Positions 6,861 to 15,197 of a DNA stretch of 64,000 nucleotides are shown here, one piece after another. Origin of the DNA: Coriobacteriaceae bacterium (GTDB lineage: Bacteria; Actinomycetota; Coriobacteriia; Coriobacteriales; Coriobacteriaceae); contig SUUG01000001.1 of assembly GCA_015062655.1 (NCBI GenBank), forward strand, positions 36,298 to 100,297, in the 5' to 3' direction. The notes beneath the pieces were generated by a model. It did not search any database. It worked only from the letters and a program-made list of their open reading frames with translations, and was not told the origin of the DNA. How positions within the stretch are numbered: the first letter of the stretch is position 1; each line of letters opens with the position of its first letter. The position numbers and the translations under genes were made by a program.

Positions 6861-8190
6861 TGTCAAGAATCTTGCGCGCTTTCCGACAACCCCTTAGGCC
6901 CGCCCTCCGGTACGGCTACCCCTCCAGCAGCGTCACGTCCAGGTAGCGGCGGGACCCCCCTTTCGCTCTCCGCGACGTACTTGAGCCTCGCGGTGACGGG
7001 CATGGGTGCCGACTTTCCGTCCGGGAAGGCGCCGACCACGCGGGTCCGCCTGCGTATCTCGCGGTTCAGTCGCTCGATGGCGTTGTCGGTCCTGACCCTC
7101 CTCCAGTGCTCGCGAGGGAACCCCGTGCAGGTCAGCGTCTCGGCGTGGCCGTCCCTGACGACCTTGGCGGCCTCCCTGGGCTTTGATCCCTCGAGCTCGT
7201 CCGCCACGGCGAGCGCCTCGGCCCCGGCGGCGTCGCGCGACCCCATGGCGTGGACCGCCTTGGGCGTCGCCGCGACGCCTGCGCGCCTGGACTTCGGCGC
7301 CTTGGCTAGCGCGTTGCGGTAGAGGTGCACGGTGCGGCGCCGGCAGGCGGCCTCAGGGAAGGCCTCGGCCATCGAGCCGACCGTGCCCGCCGCCTCGTCG
7401 CCGGTGAACGTGCGCGCGCCTCGGAGGCCCCCGGACCTCAGCCACGAGAGGGACTCCCGCCAGCGCCCCGACGACCCCGTGAAGCCCTCGGCCGCGCCGA
7501 TGACCTCGCGGCAGCCGTCGTCGCTGACGCCGATGGCGATCATGGCGGCGACGCTCTCGCAGGAGCCGCCCCAGCTGCGCCTCAGGTGGATCCCGTCGAC
7601 GCAGACGTAGGGGCAGGCCCGCTCGAGCGGCCCGTTCCGCCACTCCTCGACCGAGGCGAACGCCCTCTCGCTGAGGTTCGAGACGGTCGCGGCGGAGGCG
7701 CTGGGGCCCCACAGGATCTCCGAGACGTCCTCGATGCGCCTGGTGGAGGCGCCGGCCAGGCGCATCTCCGTCATGGCCTCCCCCACGCTCGACTCTCGCC
7801 TGCGGCAGCGCTCGGTGATCGCGGTCGTGAAGCGGACCCCCTCGAGCTTGGGCGTGCGGGCCGTGACCTCGCCGGACGACGTGGTCGGGCCCCTGTCGCA
7901 ACGTCCGGCGCGATACGCCTCCCGGTCTGCGGCGCGCTCGTGGCGCCCGGCCCCGACGAGATCTTCCGCCTCCGCCTCGAGCAGGCCGTTCAGCGTATCC
8001 CCGACGGTCCTCCTGACGAGTTCGCGCAGATCGGACCCGAGGGAGTCCTCGTCCAATGTTACGATGGGTTCGGGCATGGCCAACCTCCAGCATGTTTCAA
8101 GAATGGACGACTCGAATCATACCGAGGCGGGCCGTGCCCTCCCTTCTATCTGGACGCTATTCTGCTGTCAAAGTGCGCAAGAAATTGTAC
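6861..8190 (-). mobile_element. IS256-family insertion sequence
   Basis: The element contains one transposase gene on the - strand. An imperfect terminal inverted repeat is visible: TCTTGCGCGCTTT on the left (6870-6882) against the complement of AAAGTGCGCAAGA on the right (8170-8182), 12 of 13 identical. GTAC borders both sides (6857-6860, 8187-8190) but at different distances, so the exact ends and target duplication are unresolved. It separates the low-GC peptide cluster from the high-GC chromosome. Confidence 0.75.
6863..8083 (-). CDS. IS256/Mutator-type transposase
   Basis: A 406-residue DDE transposase, full length for the family. The first catalytic Asp is in YVCVDGIHLR, the second in FTGDEAAGT, and the Glu is in the C-terminal block VRTDNAIERLNREIRRRT that typifies IS256. 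The reading frame is intact, so it may still be active. The last codons overlap the left inverted repeat. It is transcribed towards the peptide cluster. Confidence 0.93.
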   Translation of the reverse strand: MAMPEPIVTLDEDSLGSDLRELVRRTVGDTLNGLLEAEAEDLVGAGRHERAADREAYRAGRCDRGPTTSSGEVTARTPKLEGVRFTTAITERCRRRESSVGEAMTEMRLAGASTRRIEDVSEILWGPSASAATVSNLSERAFASVEEWRNGPLERACPYVCVDGIHLRRSWGGSCESVAAMIAIGVSDDGCREVIGAAEGFTGSSGRWRESLSWLRSGGLRGARTFTGDEAAGTVGSMAEAFPEAACRRRTVHLYRNALAKAPKSRRAGVAATPKAVHAMGSRDAAGAEALAVADELEGSKPREAAKVVRDGHAETLTCTGFPREHWRRVRTDNAIERLNREIRRRTRVVGAFPDGKSAPMPVTARLKYVAESERGVPPLPGRDAAGGVAVPEGGPKGLSESAQDS

Positions 8191-8226
8191 GTTACCGATG
8201 CTACGATTGCGCTATGTAATAACAAG

Positions 8227-8263
8227 TTGAAAGTTGTTTCTTAGTCAGTATTCTTTTAATACT
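8227..8263 (+). promoter_or_regulatory. HxlR-gene promoter with palindromic operator
   Basis: A -35-like TTGAAA (8227-8232) and -10-like TATTCT (8249-8254) are spaced by 16 bases. A short palindrome, AGTATT-ctttt-AATACT (8247-8252 and 8258-8263), overlaps the -10. Its place just ahead of a winged-helix regulator gene fits autoregulation. The start codon lies at 8277 behind AAGG. Confidence 0.5.
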
Positions 8264-8276
8264 CTTAAGGAATGAT

Positions 8277-8642
8277 ATGGCAAAACATGAACGTCGTGTG
8301 CAGGAGCCGCTTCCTGAGACGGAGAACATCTATGAGACCCCCTGCCCGATCCTCATCGCGATGCGGATCATCGGGCAGAAATGGAAGCTCCCCATCCTGT
8401 GGTACATCGCCGATTCAGAGGAGGGGACGCTTCGATACAAGGAGCTCGAGCGGCGCGTCGTGGGGATCACAGCGACGATGCTCGCGAAGTGCCTGAAGGA
8501 GCTCGAGGCGGACGGCGTCGTGAGGCGCGTGCAGCGCAGCACGATACCGCCGGCCGTTGAGTACTCGCTCACCGAGAAGGGCCTCGCCCTCGTGCCGGCC
8601 CTCGACGCGGTGTACGACTGGGCGGGCCGCTACGCCCGGTAG
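8277..8642 (+). CDS. HxlR-family winged-helix transcriptional regulator
   Basis: A 121-residue DNA-binding protein of the HxlR/MarR-like type. The diagnostic opening CPILIAMRIIGQKWKLPILW is present, followed by the helix-turn-helix (RYKELERRVVGITATMLAKC) and the wing (EYSLTEKGLALVP). HxlR proteins often sense thiol or aldehyde stress; the single N-terminal Cys in ETPCPI is conserved in such members. It stands alone between the insertion sequence and a lipid kinase gene, with its own promoter, and its target is unknown. Confidence 0.9.
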   Translation: MAKHERRVQEPLPETENIYETPCPILIAMRIIGQKWKLPILWYIADSEEGTLRYKELERRVVGITATMLAKCLKELEADGVVRRVQRSTIPPAVEYSLTEKGLALVPALDAVYDWAGRYAR

Positions 8643-8713
8643 CGGCCGGCGGGCGCCTTGCGTCCACGCGCAAAAGGTAGTCCCTACTCTACATCCCCGC
8701 GAGCAGGGGGTGT

Positions 8714-8722
8714 TGCTATAAT
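8714..8722 (+). promoter_or_regulatory. Extended -10 promoter of the lipid kinase gene
   Basis: TGCTATAAT is a perfect extended -10 element. No convincing -35 lies 17 bases upstream, as is usual when the extended element is present. It lies 46 bases ahead of the ATG at 8769. Confidence 0.6.
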
Positions 8723-8768
8723 TACGGCAGCGCACAAGTGCATCCCACCGATCGAGAAAGGCCACGCC

Positions 8769-9683
8769 ATGAGCAGAGCACGAGTCATCATCAATCCCAA
8801 CTCCGGCGATGAGGGCGGAGAGGACCTCGCCGACCAGATCGAAAGCAGCCTCTCCTCGTGCTTCGACGAGGTCGAGATCTGCGTGAGCAAGGACGCCGAG
8901 GACGTGGAGAAGCTCGCCCGCGAGGCCCGCGAACAGGGAATCGATGCCCTGTTCACGGTCGGCGGCGACGGCACGGTGGGCACGGCCGTCCGAGGCATGC
9001 TCGACGGTGCCGAAGAAGGCGCCGAGCTCCCCGCTCTCGGCATCCTGCCCGGCGGCACGGGCAACGGCCTCGCACGCACCCTCGGCTATCCGCGCGACAT
9101 CCCGGGCACCCTCGAGGCCATCGACTGCTCGCGCACCGTCCCGCTCGACCTCGGCTTCGCCAACGGCGTCCCCTTCACCTACACGCTCACGGGCGGGTCG
9201 CTCCCCGAGGGCATCCGCGAGGTCTCCTCGGAGGACAAGTCCCGCTTCGGGTTCGCAGCCTATGTGGCGAGCGAACTCAAACGCATCGGCGGGGATGAGT
9301 CCCACCGTATGCGGATCACGGTCGACGGCGAGGCGATCGAGGAGGACATCAACTCCTTCATCGGCTTCTCCGCGAACGTCATGGTCAACCAGTTCTCGGC
9401 CGCCGAGGACACCGAGACGGACGAGGGGCTCATCCATCTGTTCGCGCTCAAGGACGCCTCGCTGCCGGCGCTGGTCTCGATGATCCCCAACATCCTCGCC
9501 CGCACCGTGGACGAGAGCGAGCACATCTTGTTCCTGCACGGCAAGAGCATCAAGCTCGAGTGCCTCGACGGCGAACTCACCTGCGGCATGGACGGTGACG
9601 ACGGTCCCGCGCTCCCGGTCGAGCTCACCGTGGCCCCGGGGTTGCTGCGCACCTTCCCGGTCAAGGAGGATGCGAGGAGCTAG
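8769..9683 (+). CDS. Diacylglycerol kinase-family lipid kinase (YegS/DagK-like)
   Basis: A 304-residue cytosolic lipid kinase. The DAGK catalytic domain shows VIINPNSGDEGG at the N-terminus, the nucleotide-binding TVGGDGTVGTAVRGM (about residues 59-73) and LGILPGGTGNGLART. The C-terminal beta-sandwich ends LTCGMDGDDGPALPVELTV, as in DagK/YegS proteins. Diacylglycerol recycling for lipoteichoic-acid or membrane synthesis is the likely role, but the lipid cannot be told. The start at 8769 is supported by GAAAGG 8 bases upstream. Confidence 0.88.
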   Translation: MSRARVIINPNSGDEGGEDLADQIESSLSSCFDEVEICVSKDAEDVEKLAREAREQGIDALFTVGGDGTVGTAVRGMLDGAEEGAELPALGILPGGTGNGLARTLGYPRDIPGTLEAIDCSRTVPLDLGFANGVPFTYTLTGGSLPEGIREVSSEDKSRFGFAAYVASELKRIGGDESHRMRITVDGEAIEEDINSFIGFSANVMVNQFSAAEDTETDEGLIHLFALKDASLPALVSMIPNILARTVDESEHILFLHGKSIKLECLDGELTCGMDGDDGPALPVELTVAPGLLRTFPVKEDARS

Positions 9684-9934
9684 CGGAGCCCCTTTTGCGG
9701 CCCCCTCGGGTTCGATACGATGTTGCGCGCAGATCAAGGCACGTGACGGGGGAGAGGGGGCTCGCATGCATCAGTCCGACACATCCAGGAACCCGGCGCT
9801 CTCGGCGGCGGCGACGCCCGCTGCCTGCGGCGCGTGGACATTCGCGTGGGCGCTTGCCGCTGCCGGCAGGGGTGTTCCTCCCCACGATCGACGAGGTGCG
9901 CGACCGCCGCGCCCATCGGGGGCGCGCCTGAGAC

Positions 9935-10735
9935 TCAGCCCACGATGGCCGTGACCGCGCGGATGGCCGCGTCCGCGGCGGCCGCGGCGGACGCCGGGTC
10001 GGCGATGGTGAAGATCAGACTGCCCTCGATGCCGAAGTCGGTGATCTTCGTGAAGAAGACCTTCGGGTCCTCTGCCAGCGGGGATACCGTCCCCGCCGCC
10101 TCGCGCGCCGCGGCGGCGAGGCGGTCTGCGAGGTCATCGAGATCGGTGCCACCGGTCGACCCGGCGCCGGGCACCGAGGCGGAGGTCGCGCGGTGCACCG
10201 AGATCGGGACGACCACGCGCGACGGGGGGAGCAGGTGCACGAGGGCGGTCGTTGAGATCACCGAGTTGGGGATGATCACGGTCTGACCGAGCGCGTCGCG
10301 GATCGTCGTGTGGCGCCAGGTGACGTCTTGCACCACGCCCCGCTCGGTGCCCACCTCGATGTGATCCCCCGGGCGCACGATGCCCATGAAGGTGATCTGC
10401 AGGCCGCCGATGAGGTTGGACAGCGTGCTCTGGAAGCCGAGGGAGACCGCGATGCCGCCGACGCCGAGAGCGGCCACGAGGCCGTTGGCCTTGATGCCGA
10501 AGCAGATGTCCAAGATGAGGCTGCCCGCGGCCACCCAAAGCGCCACGCGGGCGACGTTGATGATGATGCTCGCGGAGGGCAGCGGGTTGTTGTCCCGATC
10601 GAGGATGTGTCGCAGGCCGCGGGTGATGACGCGCGACAGGACCAGGGTCGCCACCGCGAGCGCGGCGGCCAGAAGGACGGCCTGCACCCAGCTGTGCTGG
10701 ACGAGGGAGTCGGCGTGGTCGATAAGGTTGCCCAT
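9935..10735 (-). CDS. Small-conductance mechanosensitive channel (MscS family)
   Basis: A 266-residue membrane protein with three N-terminal hydrophobic helices and the MscS pore helix plus beta domain (LGVGGIAVSLGFQSTLSNLI, then GIVRPGDHIEV and VIIPNSVI). It is the short E. coli-like form and would open under hypo-osmotic stress. GGAAG precedes the ATG on the - strand. It is divergent from the ABC importer at 10946 and monocistronic. A 251-base gap separates it from the lipid kinase gene; only a weak short frame is seen there. Confidence 0.9.
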   Translation of the reverse strand: MGNLIDHADSLVQHSWVQAVLLAAALAVATLVLSRVITRGLRHILDRDNNPLPSASIIINVARVALWVAAGSLILDICFGIKANGLVAALGVGGIAVSLGFQSTLSNLIGGLQITFMGIVRPGDHIEVGTERGVVQDVTWRHTTIRDALGQTVIIPNSVISTTALVHLLPPSRVVVPISVHRATSASVPGAGSTGGTDLDDLADRLAAAAREAAGTVSPLAEDPKVFFTKITDFGIEGSLIFTIADPASAAAAADAAIRAVTAIVG

Positions 10736-10945
10736 AGCTTCCTTTCAGACGGGTTCAGCCACCATGATACGACGCCCCCGGGCCGGCGGGGCGCGGGCGC
10801 CCTCTTGCGCGCCGCATGAATGTAACTATCCCGTAACGGCGCAGCGAGAAGAACGCCCCTGCGGCGCCCCGCGCCGTCCGGCGTCGTACACTCGATTCCC
10901 ATGTATTCGCATGCCCATGGCACGCAGGCCGAGGAGGAGACCCGT

Positions 10946-11968
10946 ATGAACGAGCCCAGCACCATCATCACCCGCCGCACGGCGATCGCCACCGCCCTCA
11001 CCGGATTCGTGGCCTTCGCGGGCCTGGGACTTGCCGGCTGCGGCGGCGCGGGCGCGCCGGCAGGGTCGGCGGCCGCGGGTGCCGCGGGCGGGGCCTACAA
11101 GATCGGAGTCCTCCAGCTCGTGGAGCATGCCGCCCTCGACGCCTCGAACAAGGGCTTCGTCGCCGCCTTGGACGACGCGGGCATCAACTACACCATCGAC
11201 CAGCAAAACGCCCAGGGCGACCAGTCGGCCTGCCAGACCATCGCCGCGAAGCTCGTGGGCGACCACGACGATCTGATCCTGGCGATCGGAACCCCGGCCG
11301 CCCAGGCCGTGGCCGGCGCCACCTCCGAGATCCCCGTCGTGGGCACGGCGATCACCGACTTCGCGGCCTCTGACCTCGTGAAGAGCAACGAGGCACCCGG
11401 CGGCAACGTCACCGGCAGCTCCGATCTCACGCCCGTGGCCGACCAGATCGACCTGCTCCACGAGCTTTTGCCCGACGTCGAGCGGGTGGGGCTGCTCTAC
11501 TGCACGGCCGAGGCAAACTCGGTGATCCAGATCGAGATGGCCGAGCGCGCCCTCGACGCGCTGGGCATCGCGCACGATCGCTACACGGTCTCGAGTTCCA
11601 ATGAGATCCAGCAGGTCACCGAGGCCGCGGTGGGCAAGGTTGACGCCATCTACGCGCCCACGGACAACACGATCGCCGCCGGCATGGCCACCGTCGCGAT
11701 GGTCGCCCGCGAAAACAAGACGCCCACGGTGGTCGGCTGCGACACCATGGTCGAGGACGGTGGTATGATCAGCTACTCGATCAACTACGAGGATCTGGGC
11801 CGCCGCGCGGGCGAGATGGCCGTCAGGATCTTGAAGGGCGAGGCCGCTCCGGCCGACATGCCCATCGAGACGCTCGACAGCGACGAGTGCAAGCTCATCG
11901 TCAACGCCGACATGGCCGAGGCCTGCGGCGTCGACGTCTCCGGCCTCAAGGTTGACATCACGGTCTAG
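10946..11968 (+). CDS. ABC importer substrate-binding lipoprotein, TrpX-like (copy 1)
   Basis: A 340-residue lipoprotein with a twin-Arg-containing signal and lipobox GLGLAGCGG. The mature part matches the ABC_sub_bind family: YKIGVLQLVEHAALDASNKG, then DQQNAQGDQSACQTI, VTGSSDLTPV and IYAPTDNTIA. Characterised relatives bind tryptophan or tyrosine (TrpXYZ of pneumococcus), but ligand choice cannot be read here. It is the first gene of a four-gene operon. GAGGAG lies 8 bases upstream of ATG 10946, which decides this start over an upstream ATG at 10901. Confidence 0.88.
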   Translation: MNEPSTIITRRTAIATALTGFVAFAGLGLAGCGGAGAPAGSAAAGAAGGAYKIGVLQLVEHAALDASNKGFVAALDDAGINYTIDQQNAQGDQSACQTIAAKLVGDHDDLILAIGTPAAQAVAGATSEIPVVGTAITDFAASDLVKSNEAPGGNVTGSSDLTPVADQIDLLHELLPDVERVGLLYCTAEANSVIQIEMAERALDALGIAHDRYTVSSSNEIQQVTEAAVGKVDAIYAPTDNTIAAGMATVAMVARENKTPTVVGCDTMVEDGGMISYSINYEDLGRRAGEMAVRILKGEAAPADMPIETLDSDECKLIVNADMAEACGVDVSGLKVDITV

Positions 11969-12047
11969 CACCGTATCGGGCTCCCCGGGCATGTGCGGGG
12001 AGGGAAGCGCAGCCGAGAGCGGCTGCACGAAGGAAAGGCAAGCTCGC

Positions 12048-13043
12048 ATGAACGACTTCATGATCTCGCGGCGCGGCGTCCTCGCCGCCGCCGGGAGCGC
12101 GCTCGTCGCCGGTCTCGGCCTCACGGCCTGCGGCGGCACCGCTCCCCAGACGTCCGGAAGCGGCTCGTCGGCGGGGTCGTCCTATAAGATCGGCGTCCTC
12201 CAGCTGACCGAGCACCCCGCCCTCGACGCGGCCAACAAGGGGTTCGTCGCGGCCCTTGAGGATTCGGGCATCGCCTATGAGATCGACCAGCAGAACGCCC
12301 AGAACGATCAGTCGGCCTGCCAGACCATCGCGAGCAAGCTCGTGAGCGACCGCAGCGACCTCATCTTCGCCATCGCCACCCCGGCCGCCCAGGCCGTGGC
12401 CGGCGCCACCTCCGAGATCCCCGTCGTGGGCACCGCGATCACCGACTTCGCGGAATCCGGCCTGGCCGAGGACAACGAGCGCCCCGGCAAGAACGTGACG
12501 GGCACCTCCGACCTCACGCCGGTGGCCGAGCAGCTCGAGCTCATGCAGAAGGTCCTGCCCGAGGTCAAGCGCGTGGGCATCCTGTTCAGCTCCGCCGAGG
12601 CGAACTCCGCCGTGCAGGTGAAGATCGCAGAGACCGAGCTCGCGAAGCTGGGGCTCGACTCCAAGCAGTACGGCGTCTCCAGCTCCAATGAGATCCAGTC
12701 CATGGTCGAGGCCGCGGTGGGTGAGGTCGACGCCATCTACGCCCCCACGGACAACACCATCTCCTCGAGCATGGCCCAGGTCGCGAGCATCGCGCTCGAC
12801 GCCAAGATCCCCGTGATCTGCGGCGAGGAGGCCCAGGTCACGGCAGGTGGCCTGTTCTCGCTTTCCGTGAGCTACGAGGAGCTCGGGCGCATGGCCGGCG
12901 AGATGGCCGTCAAGATCTTGAAGGGCGAGGCCGAGCCGGCCGACATGCCCATCGGCCACATGAGGGCCGAGGACCTCAAGGTGGTCGTCAACGACGAGAC
13001 GGCGGCCGCGCTCGGCGTCGACCTTTCAGACATCACCGCGTAA
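12048..13043 (+). CDS. ABC importer substrate-binding lipoprotein, TrpX-like (copy 2)
   Basis: A 331-residue paralogue of the preceding gene, clearly a tandem duplication: the same motifs (YKIGVLQLTEHPALDAANKG, DQQNAQNDQSACQTI, IYAPTDNTISS) with divergence spread through the mature domain. Lipobox LGLTACGG with an RR-containing signal (SRRGVLAAAG). Two binding proteins feeding one permease would widen ligand range or affinity. GAAGGAAAGG precedes the ATG. The 79-base gap before it holds two 6-bp stems. Confidence 0.87.
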   Translation: MNDFMISRRGVLAAAGSALVAGLGLTACGGTAPQTSGSGSSAGSSYKIGVLQLTEHPALDAANKGFVAALEDSGIAYEIDQQNAQNDQSACQTIASKLVSDRSDLIFAIATPAAQAVAGATSEIPVVGTAITDFAESGLAEDNERPGKNVTGTSDLTPVAEQLELMQKVLPEVKRVGILFSSAEANSAVQVKIAETELAKLGLDSKQYGVSSSNEIQSMVEAAVGEVDAIYAPTDNTISSSMAQVASIALDAKIPVICGEEAQVTAGGLFSLSVSYEELGRMAGEMAVKILKGEAEPADMPIGHMRAEDLKVVVNDETAAALGVDLSDITA

Positions 13044-13064
13044 CGATTGAACGAGCCGCATGCG

Positions 13065-13100
13065 AGCCCGGGTTCTACGCCTTCGCGCGGGACCCGGGCT
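13065..13100 (+). promoter_or_regulatory. Intergenic hairpin between binding protein and permease
   Basis: A 9-bp stem, AGCCCGGGT (13065-13073) with ACCCGGGCT (13092-13100), and no U-tract. Such stems after binding-protein genes usually stabilise the upstream mRNA and lower permease expression. Confidence 0.55.
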
Positions 13101-13132
13101 TGCGCGCGGCAAGAGACCGAAGGGAGAGGCAC

Positions 13133-14059
13133 ATGCTGCTCGCCTTGCAAGGCGCCGTGTCCCAGGGCGTGCTCTGGGGCATCATGGTGCTCGGCGTATT
13201 CATCACCTACAAGCTGCTCGACATCGCCGACCTGACGGTGGACGGCAGCTTCGCCCTCGGCGGCTGCGTCTGCGCCGTCCTCGTGGTGGGCTACGGGGTC
13301 GACCCGCTCGTCGCGATCCTGGCGGCCATGCTCGCCGGAGCCGTGGCGGGCGCCGTGACCGGGTTTCTGCATACGGTCTTCGAGATCCCGGCCATCCTCG
13401 CCGGCATCCTGACGCAGATCTCGCTGTGGTCCATCAACCTGCGTATCATGGGCAAGTCGAACACGCCCATCCTTGCGAACGAGACCATCTTCAGCCGGCT
13501 GTCAGACCTCACGGGCTTGCCCCAGAGCACGATGGCCACGGTCTGCGGCATCGTCATCGCTATCGCGGTGATCGCGGCCCTCTACTGGTTCTTCGGCACG
13601 GAGCTCGGCAGCGCGCTGCGCGCCACGGGCGACAACGAGGACATGATCCGCGCGCTCGGCGTGAACACGAAGATGACCAAGATGGTCGCGCTCACGCTCT
13701 CGAACGCCCTCGTGGGCCTCTCCGGCGGCCTCATCTGCGAGAGCCAGAAGTACGCCGACATCGGCATGGGCACCGGCGCCATCGTGATCGGTCTGGCCGC
13801 GATCGTGATCGGCGAGGTGCTCGCCCGCCTGCTGCCGGCGCGCCTCACCGCGGGCTTCGCCGCGCGCCTCACCTCCGCCGTGGTGGGATCGGTCGTCTAC
13901 TTCCTGATCCGCGCCATCGTGCTGCAGATGGGCATGGACGCCAACGACATGAAGCTCCTCTCCGCCATCATCGTGGCGCTCGCGCTCTGCGTGCCGGTGG
14001 TTTGGGAGAAGTACCGCCTGCGGGCGAGCTACTCGAAGGGCGGTGAGCTCGGTGCTTAA
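13133..14059 (+). CDS. ABC importer permease, TrpY-like (branched-chain permease superfamily)
   Basis: A 308-residue integral membrane protein with about nine hydrophobic segments and the superfamily block LLDIADLTVDGSFALGGC near the N-terminus and GLSGGLICESQKYADIGMG in the C-terminal half. It pairs with the ATPase whose start lies inside its last codons. GAAGGGAGAGG precedes the ATG at 13133; a longer version from 13100 lacks such a site. Confidence 0.87.
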   Translation: MLLALQGAVSQGVLWGIMVLGVFITYKLLDIADLTVDGSFALGGCVCAVLVVGYGVDPLVAILAAMLAGAVAGAVTGFLHTVFEIPAILAGILTQISLWSINLRIMGKSNTPILANETIFSRLSDLTGLPQSTMATVCGIVIAIAVIAALYWFFGTELGSALRATGDNEDMIRALGVNTKMTKMVALTLSNALVGLSGGLICESQKYADIGMGTGAIVIGLAAIVIGEVLARLLPARLTAGFAARLTSAVVGSVVYFLIRAIVLQMGMDANDMKLLSAIIVALALCVPVVWEKYRLRASYSKGGELGA

Positions 14060-14846
14060 GCTCTCGCATGTGCGCAAGACCTTCAACAAGGGGACCGCCA
14101 CCGAGAAGCGAGCGCTCCAGGACGTGAGCCTCGAGCTCGCGGACGGCGACTTCGTGACCGTGATCGGTGGCAACGGCGCCGGCAAGTCCACGCTGCTCAA
14201 CATGATCGCCGGCGTGTACCCCATCGACTCAGGCGTGATCGAGCTCGACGGGCATGATATCTCGCGCCTCTCCGAGCCGGCGCGCGCCAAGTACCTCGGC
14301 CGCGTCTTCCAAGATCCGATGCGCGGCACGGCGGCCGACATGTGGATCGAGGAGAACCTGGCCCTCGCGGCGCGCCGCGGCCGCGGGCGCGGCCTGGCCT
14401 GGGGGATCTCCGCCAAGGAACGCGCGGAGTATCCCGAGCTTCTGGCCTCGCTCGGCCTCGGCCTGGAGACGCGCATGCGCAGCAAGGTGGGGCTGCTCTC
14501 GGGTGGCCAGCGCCAGGCGCTGACGCTGCTCATGGCGACCCTCACCGATCCGCGCGTGCTGCTGCTCGACGAGCACACGGCGGCGCTCGACCCCAAGACG
14601 GCGTCGAAGGTGCTCGAGCTCACGGCGCAGATCGTCGAGGAACGCCATCTCACGGCGCTCATGATCACCCATAACATGAACGATGCGATCAGGCTCGGGA
14701 ACCGCCTCATCATGATGCACGACGGCCGGGTCATCTACGACGTGTCGGGCGAGGAGAAGCGCGCGCTCACGGTGGCCGACCTGCTGCAGAAGTTCGAGCA
14801 GGCCGCGGGCGGCGAGTTCGCCAACGACCGCATGCTCCTCGGCTAG
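14043..14846 (+). CDS. ABC importer ATP-binding protein, TrpZ-like
   Basis: A 267-residue ATPase with Walker A GGNGAGKSTL, signature LLSGGQRQALTL, Walker B VLLLDEHTAALD and H-loop MITHN. GTG at 14043 overlaps the permease gene by 17 bases, which signals coupling. It closes the operon; an intrinsic terminator follows 25 bases later. Together with the two lipoproteins and the permease this forms an importer for a small amphipathic molecule, tryptophan or tyrosine being the best-documented ligands of the family. Confidence 0.9.
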   Translation: MSSVLKLSHVRKTFNKGTATEKRALQDVSLELADGDFVTVIGGNGAGKSTLLNMIAGVYPIDSGVIELDGHDISRLSEPARAKYLGRVFQDPMRGTAADMWIEENLALAARRGRGRGLAWGISAKERAEYPELLASLGLGLETRMRSKVGLLSGGQRQALTLLMATLTDPRVLLLDEHTAALDPKTASKVLELTAQIVEERHLTALMITHNMNDAIRLGNRLIMMHDGRVIYDVSGEEKRALTVADLLQKFEQAAGGEFANDRMLLG

Positions 14847-14871
14847 GGGCGCCGACCCCACCTGCCGCCCA

Positions 14872-14904
14872 CGGGCGTCCGCGATGCGCGGGCGCCCGTT
14901 TTTT
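14872..14904 (+). terminator. Intrinsic terminator of the TrpX-like operon
   Basis: A 12-bp GC-rich stem with one wobble pair (14872-14883 with 14887-14898, loop ATG) followed by T6. Confidence 0.9.
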
Positions 14905-14984
14905 CATGCACGGCTCTGCCGCAGTGTCTTCGCTCTCGCTATACTATCTACAATTATAGCTAGAATAAGAACCAGGAGGTCTCC

Positions 14985-15197
14985 ATGGCAGCGGTGACGA
15001 TGGGTCTCGCAGATGTCAAGAACAACTTCTCAAAGGTGACAAGTGAGATAAACCGCACCGGTCGTCCGGTGACGGTCATGAAGAACAACAAGCCCTGGGT
15101 CGTTATACAGCCGGTTCAGGCGAGCCGCTCGTCGGTTGATGTGGCGGTCGACTTCATGGACGAGTACTCGACGGTGTTCGAGCAGCTTGCGAAATGA
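14985..15197 (+). CDS. Phd/YefM-family antitoxin
   Basis: A 70-residue protein with the Phd/YefM N-terminal DNA-binding domain (MGLADVKNNFSKVTSEINRT, then PVTVMKNNKPWVVI) and a short acidic C-terminal toxin-binding tail (DFMDEYSTVFEQLAK). The start has a perfect AGGAGG. TATACT (14940-14945) and TAGAAT (14961-14966) lie upstream in an AT-rich stretch, CTATCTACAATTATAG, that could be the self-regulated operator. The stop overlaps the toxin start by 4 bases. Confidence 0.9.
   Translation: MAAVTMGLADVKNNFSKVTSEINRTGRPVTVMKNNKPWVVIQPVQASRSSVDVAVDFMDEYSTVFEQLAK

Noticed and set aside
6861..8190. 8-9 bp target-site duplication of the IS256-family element
   Set aside because: No matching octamers flank the inverted repeats; only GTAC is shared, at unequal distances.
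9766..9954. Short frame with a GGGGGAGAGGGGG site between the lipid kinase and MscS genes
   Set aside because: About 62 low-complexity residues with no family features, overlapping the end of the MscS gene; a nearby alternative frame (LPTIDEV) hints at debris, not a gene.
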